DNA of 46,412 nt from JAVKNF01 sp031537795 (lineage in GTDB: Bacteria; Pseudomonadota; Alphaproteobacteria; Rickettsiales; Deianiraeaceae): NCBI GenBank assembly GCA_031537795.1, contig JAVKNF010000013.1, positions 1 through 46,412 on the forward strand. Direction: 5' to 3'. Under the pieces are notes generated by a model, which was given only the letters and a program-made list of their open reading frames with translations, had not been told where the DNA came from and did no database searches. Made by a program: the position numbers and the translations under genes. Below are positions 43,250-46,412 of this stretch, piece by piece. The stretch's first letter is position 1, and each line of letters opens with the position of its first letter.

Positions 43250-44494
43250 ATGATAGATTACAATATTTTATCAAATACAAAAGAAAATTCGAATAGTTTA
43301 TTGAATTTATCTCAAGATGAAATTGATAAGATTTTATTCAATTTAGCTGTTAATATAGAAAAAAATACTTCATTAATTATAGCAGAAAATAAAAAAGATT
43401 TGATTTATTTTGAACGAGAATTTGGAATAGATAACCCAAATTACGATAGACTACTTCTTGATGAAAGAAGGATAAAAAGTATAATATCAAGTGTAGAACA
43501 AATATCTAAACAAAAACTTAAAGAGAATAGAGACATTAAAGAGATTAATGGTTTGAAAATAGAGCAAATTAGTGTTCCTTTCGGGGTTGTTTTAGTCATT
43601 TATGAATCTAGGCCTAATGTTACAGTTGATGTTTTTTCATTATGTTTTAAAAGCCAAAATGCTTGTTTGTTAAAGGGCGGTAAAGAGGCTTTAAATTCTA
43701 ATAGGATTTTTGTAAAAATTATTAAAGATACTTTAAATGAGAATGGAATATCTAAAGATATTATTAATTTATTAGAAATAGAAAGAGATGATTTAGATGA
43801 GTTGTTGAAACACGAAAAGTATATAGATTTATGTATTCCAAGAGGTGGTAAAAAATTAATAGAATTTGTAAAAGAAAAATGCAGAATACCTTTTATAGAA
43901 ACAGGAGCTGGAGTGGTTCATATATATATTGATAAAGAATATGATTTAGAAATTGCTAAAAATTTAATTTTGAACTCAAAAACAAGAAGATTTTCAACTT
44001 GCAATGCATTAGATTGCGTTCTTTTTCATAAAAATAATTTGAATGATTTGAATATTTTATTAAAGCCTCTCGAAGAAAAAAATACTATTATATATTGCAA
44101 AGAGGAATTATATCAGAGAATTCGTCATTTATATAAATTTTTAGAAATAGATAAAATTGGGTTAGAAGGTAATGAATTTTTAAGTAATAAAATGTTATTA
44201 ATTGAAGTTGATGACGTTGAAAATGCTGTTAGTTATATTAATAAATATAGCTCTAAACACACAGAATGTATTATATCTAACAATAAAAAGAATGTAGATT
44301 TATTTAATAAGAATATAGACGCAGCCGTTGTGTATACTAATACAGCTACTGTATTTACAGATGGGGAGATGTTTGGTTTAGGAGGTGAAATTGGAATAAG
44401 TACCCAAAAGATGCACGCTAGAGGCCCTATGGGCGCCGATATTCTGAAAATTGCAAAATATATAGTTTCAAGTAGGGGAAAAACAAGAGATTAA
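43250..44494 (+). CDS. proA: Gamma-glutamyl phosphate reductase
   Basis: Second step of proline synthesis (aldehyde-dehydrogenase fold). 414 aa, full length. VPFGVVLVIYESRPNVT, LLKGGKEA, ETGAGVVHIYID, catalytic C251 in RRFSTCNALDC, and the C-terminal FTDGEMFGLGGEIGISTQKMHARGPMG signature. With proC and proB it forms a complete, tightly spaced proline operon. Confidence 0.96.
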   Translation: MIDYNILSNTKENSNSLLNLSQDEIDKILFNLAVNIEKNTSLIIAENKKDLIYFEREFGIDNPNYDRLLLDERRIKSIISSVEQISKQKLKENRDIKEINGLKIEQISVPFGVVLVIYESRPNVTVDVFSLCFKSQNACLLKGGKEALNSNRIFVKIIKDTLNENGISKDIINLLEIERDDLDELLKHEKYIDLCIPRGGKKLIEFVKEKCRIPFIETGAGVVHIYIDKEYDLEIAKNLILNSKTRRFSTCNALDCVLFHKNNLNDLNILLKPLEEKNTIIYCKEELYQRIRHLYKFLEIDKIGLEGNEFLSNKMLLIEVDDVENAVSYINKYSSKHTECIISNNKKNVDLFNKNIDAAVVYTNTATVFTDGEMFGLGGEIGISTQKMHARGPMGADILKIAKYIVSSRGKTRD

Positions 44495-44570
44495 TCTAAT
44501 TGATTAATGTTAAATAATTAATTTTAACTTTTATAAACTTAAAAATAAATCTTGAAATTTATTAATCTAA

Positions 44571-44576
44571 TATAAT
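44571..44576 (+). promoter_or_regulatory. -10 box before the aldolase gene
   Basis: Perfect TATAAT 16 bp before the ATG. The best upstream partner, TTGAAA at 44552-44557, is only 13 bp away, so the -35 is uncertain. Lies in the 98-bp gap after proA. Confidence 0.35.
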
Positions 44577-44592
44577 TAATGTGATATAAAAT

Positions 44593-45522
44593 ATGACATT
44601 AATAAATAAGATATTATCAAATTATTCTTTTGAAAATGCGGGAGTTAGAGCAAATTTATATAGAATATTAAATAGCGGTAAATTAGCAGGAACTGGGAAA
44701 ATGATGATTCTACCTGTAGATCAGGGTTTTGAGCACGGGCCAGATAGGTCTTTTATTAAAAACCCTGAAGCTTATGACCCAGATTATCATCTTCAATTAG
44801 CAATAGAAGGGGGTTTCAATGCATACGCAGCACCACTTGGAATGTTAGAATGTTCTGTTGATAGATTTGCAGGGCAAATCCCTTTAATTTTAAAGATGAA
44901 TAGTTCTAATTCTCTTCTTCCAAGTTACTCAAAGAACGATCAAGCTATTACTGCTTCAGTTGAGAATGCACTTAAATTAGGTTGTTCTGCAATTGGTTTT
45001 ACAATCTATCCAGGTTCTTCTAATTCAATTGAAATGTTTGAAGAAATTAAAGATTTAATTCTAGAAGCGAAATCAGTTGGAATAGCTGTTGTAATTTGGT
45101 CTTATGCAAGAGGAGAAGAGCTTCCAAAAGAAATGGAAACCGCACTTGATGTTATTTCCTATTCTGCTCATATAGCTGCAATGTTAGGGGCAAATATTAT
45201 TAAAGTTAAACCCCCTTTTAACTCTGACGAGAGTGGAAATGCTTTAATTCTAGACAAAAAAAATAATTCCGAATTATTAAATATAAAAGATTTATCGGAA
45301 AGAATTTCAATAGTAAAAAGAGCTTGTTTTAATGGGAAAAGACTTGTTGTTTTTTCAGGCGGAGATACAAAAACAGAAGAAGAGTTGTTGACGCAAATTA
45401 CAGAAATAGCAAAAGGTGGAGCAAGTGGCTCTATAGTCGGAAGAAATATGTTTCAAAGAAAAAAGAGCGAGGCTTTAGTTTTATCTAATAAAATTGCTGA
45501 AATTTATAAAAATAACTTATAG
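44593..45522 (+). CDS. fbaB: Class I fructose-bisphosphate aldolase, FbaB/DhnA type
   Basis: 309 aa. ILPVDQGFEHGPDRSF near residues 39-54, ending of the barrel GANIIKVKPPF with the Schiff-base Lys at 204, and the phosphate-binding FSGGDTKTEEEL and GASGSIVGRNMFQR at the C-terminus. Cleaves or forms fructose 1,6-bisphosphate without metal; the archaeal-type class I enzyme found in several alphaproteobacteria. Gene stands alone after the proline operon. Confidence 0.93.
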   Translation: MTLINKILSNYSFENAGVRANLYRILNSGKLAGTGKMMILPVDQGFEHGPDRSFIKNPEAYDPDYHLQLAIEGGFNAYAAPLGMLECSVDRFAGQIPLILKMNSSNSLLPSYSKNDQAITASVENALKLGCSAIGFTIYPGSSNSIEMFEEIKDLILEAKSVGIAVVIWSYARGEELPKEMETALDVISYSAHIAAMLGANIIKVKPPFNSDESGNALILDKKNNSELLNIKDLSERISIVKRACFNGKRLVVFSGGDTKTEEELLTQITEIAKGGASGSIVGRNMFQRKKSEALVLSNKIAEIYKNNL

Positions 45523-45534
45523 CTTTAGTTAGAA

Positions 45535-45821
45535 ATGTCAGACACTTTTCAAGGCACACTTTTTACTGGCGACAATCTATTTATTCTTCACGGTTTAGAC
45601 AGTGAATTAGTTGACTTGATTTATTAAGCCAAAGAAATAGAGGAACAGGGAAATTTTCAAGTAGTGGAATTTTTAAAATAGGCGATTTTGTGAGTAAAAT
45701 GATGGATATTGCTGTCGTTGATAAGTCGGATTTATACAAGGATTTTAAAGATGTAAATGAGTGGTGGGCTGAAAAAATAAGTAGTTTTTTAGTTGATTTT
45801 AAAAAAATATATTGTATATAA
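45535..45821 (+). pseudogene. Remnant of a DNA methyltransferase (N-4/N-6 type)
   Basis: The first 30 codons read MSDTFQGTLFTGDNLFIL then HGLDSELVDLIY, followed at once by TAA (45625-45627). GDN-x-L-x6-S-VDLIY is the motif that immediately precedes the catalytic DPPY/DPPF in N-6 adenine methyltransferases. In another frame from 45624 coding-like sequence continues (NRGTGKFSSSGIFKIGDF, NEWWAEKISSF) to TAA at 45819-45821, but DPPF itself is missing. So the gene has a frameshift and internal loss, and the target-recognition and C-terminal parts are gone. Confidence 0.55.
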
Positions 45822-45827
45822 TTTTGT

Positions 45828-46290
45828 ATGAAAAATCCAATTTTCTCATTCTTTTGGCAAATAACAAAACCTTACAAATGGTGGTATTTATTCCAGGTCC
45901 AATTTTTGTTGCTATTTATGGAACAATTAACAACTATGTTTTAAAGCTTTTTGTTGATTTATTTTCAATAAATAATATCAAAAATTATAAAGATTTATTG
46001 ATTCCTATTTTAATTTATATATTTTTTTTAGCTATACATGAAATTTCTTGGAGATTGAGAGAGTTGGCTTATATAAAAACTCAGCCAGCAATAAGAGGTG
46101 AAATTGTTCAAAAATGTTATAATCAAGTTCAGAATTATTCCTATAATTTTTTTCAAAATACTCACACTGGCTCAATTGTTAGCAAAATAAAAGGAATTGT
46201 TGATGGTTATGATGAATTTTTTAATTTTGTAACTGATAATATTTTAATTTATTTTCTAAAATGTATTATTAGCCTCTCTTGTGTATTTTG
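45828..46290 (+). pseudogene. Broken ABC transporter (permease N-terminal part)
   Basis: Starts at ATG 45828 with SFFWQITKPYKWWYLF, the usual start of fused permease-ATPase exporters, then needs a frame change near 45885-45892. After that it reads GPIFVAIYGTINNYVLKLFVD, SWRLRELAYIKTQPAIRGEI and NTHTGSIVSKIKGIVDGYDEFF, typical of the ABC transmembrane domain. An in-frame ATG at 45878 could restart it. Homology fades near 46275-46290 where minus-strand coding sequence begins; no ATPase domain is present in the window. The right limit is approximate. Confidence 0.6.
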
Positions 46291-46412
46291 CACATTGACC
46301 GCTAGGCTCGTCTCTTTTTTTTATTTTAGAATCAATTTTTCCTTCTTCATTAACTCCAAAAAACACATTCTCTCTCAAAACATCCAACCCTTCCTCCTTA
46401 TCTTTCAATTCA
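46256..46412 (-). CDS. 3' end of a gene entering from the right edge (unknown)
   Basis: On the minus strand an open frame runs from the window edge to TAG at 46256-46258, about 51 codons, ending GQCAKYTREANNTF. The strand is purine-rich with Lys/Glu/Gly/Asp codons, as in real genes here, and contains EGLDVLRENVFFGVNEEGKI. The opposite strand in the same phase is also open but gives improbable protein. No family recognised. Confidence 0.4.
   Translation of the reverse strand, partial: ELKDKEEGLDVLRENVFFGVNEEGKIDSKIKKRDEPSGQCAKYTREANNTF

Noticed and set aside
1..46412. CRISPR arrays, IS elements, rRNA genes or replication origin
   Set aside because: No regularly spaced repeats, transposase motifs, terminal inverted repeats, 16S/23S/5S sequence or DnaA-box clusters were seen.

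Overview
The window is very AT-rich (well under 35% G+C by eye), densely packed and uses the standard bacterial code. Gene content points to a reduced-genome alphaproteobacterium close to Rickettsiales or another intracellular or host-associated lineage. The evidence is short ribosomal proteins, a trimmed spc/alpha ribosomal operon, a three-gene gene-transfer-agent (GTA) remnant, few Shine-Dalgarno sequences, several decaying genes, and Gram-negative envelope genes (YidC, LspA, MurC, an EptA-like lipid A modifier, a TraT-like lipoprotein). A complete proline pathway (proC-proB-proA) means it is not among the most dependent symbionts. The exact taxon cannot be fixed from the sequence.

Layout. 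1-137: 5' end of a tRNA on the minus strand and its promoter. 137-6678: membrane-anchored oligoendopeptidase and murC (minus), lspA (plus), PAP2 phosphatase (minus), then a HIT protein, a cupin-like protein and a DMT transporter (plus). 6843-10072: DEAD-box helicase, then a long unrecognised gene broken by two stops and three frameshifts. 10086-16206 (minus): rpsA, an acetylglutamate-kinase-like pseudoenzyme, xth, rsmH, an unknown gene and a stand-alone UvrC nuclease domain. 16379-21240 (plus): tig, gatB, acyltransferase and xerD, with a recent 114-bp tandem duplication at the tig/gatB junction. 21276-22770 (minus): two lineage-specific unknown genes. 22880-25191 (plus): tRNA-Ile(GAU), yidC with a 42-bp internal duplication, and a nuclease-fold-like protein. 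25184-26428 (minus): GTA head-tail connector, adaptor and completion genes. 26510-28021 (plus): a large orphan protein with residues resembling a CE-clan cysteine protease/acetyltransferase. 28013-30742: HAD phosphatase (minus), 3'-5' exonuclease and tilS (plus). 30726-38582 (minus): ribosomal operon rplX-rplE-rpsN-rpsH-rplF-rplR-rpsE-rplO-rpsM-rpsK-rpoA-rplQ running into an M23 peptidase and a TraT-like lipoprotein. 38660-41651 (minus): phosphohexomutase and phosphoethanolamine transferase. 41735-44494 (plus): proC, proB, proA. 44593-45522: class I fructose-bisphosphate aldolase. 45535-46412: remnants of a DNA methyltransferase and an ABC transporter, abutting the 3' end of a minus-strand gene that enters from the right.

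Most of the window is core machinery: translation (ribosomal proteins, RpoA, GatB, TilS, tRNA-Ile), membrane protein insertion and lipoprotein maturation (YidC, LspA), peptidoglycan synthesis and turnover (MurC, M23) and DNA maintenance (Xth, XerD, UvrC domain). The accessory material most worth attention is the protease-like orphan beside the GTA cluster, the kinase-like pseudoenzyme, the stand-alone UvrC nuclease domain and the two recent tandem duplications.
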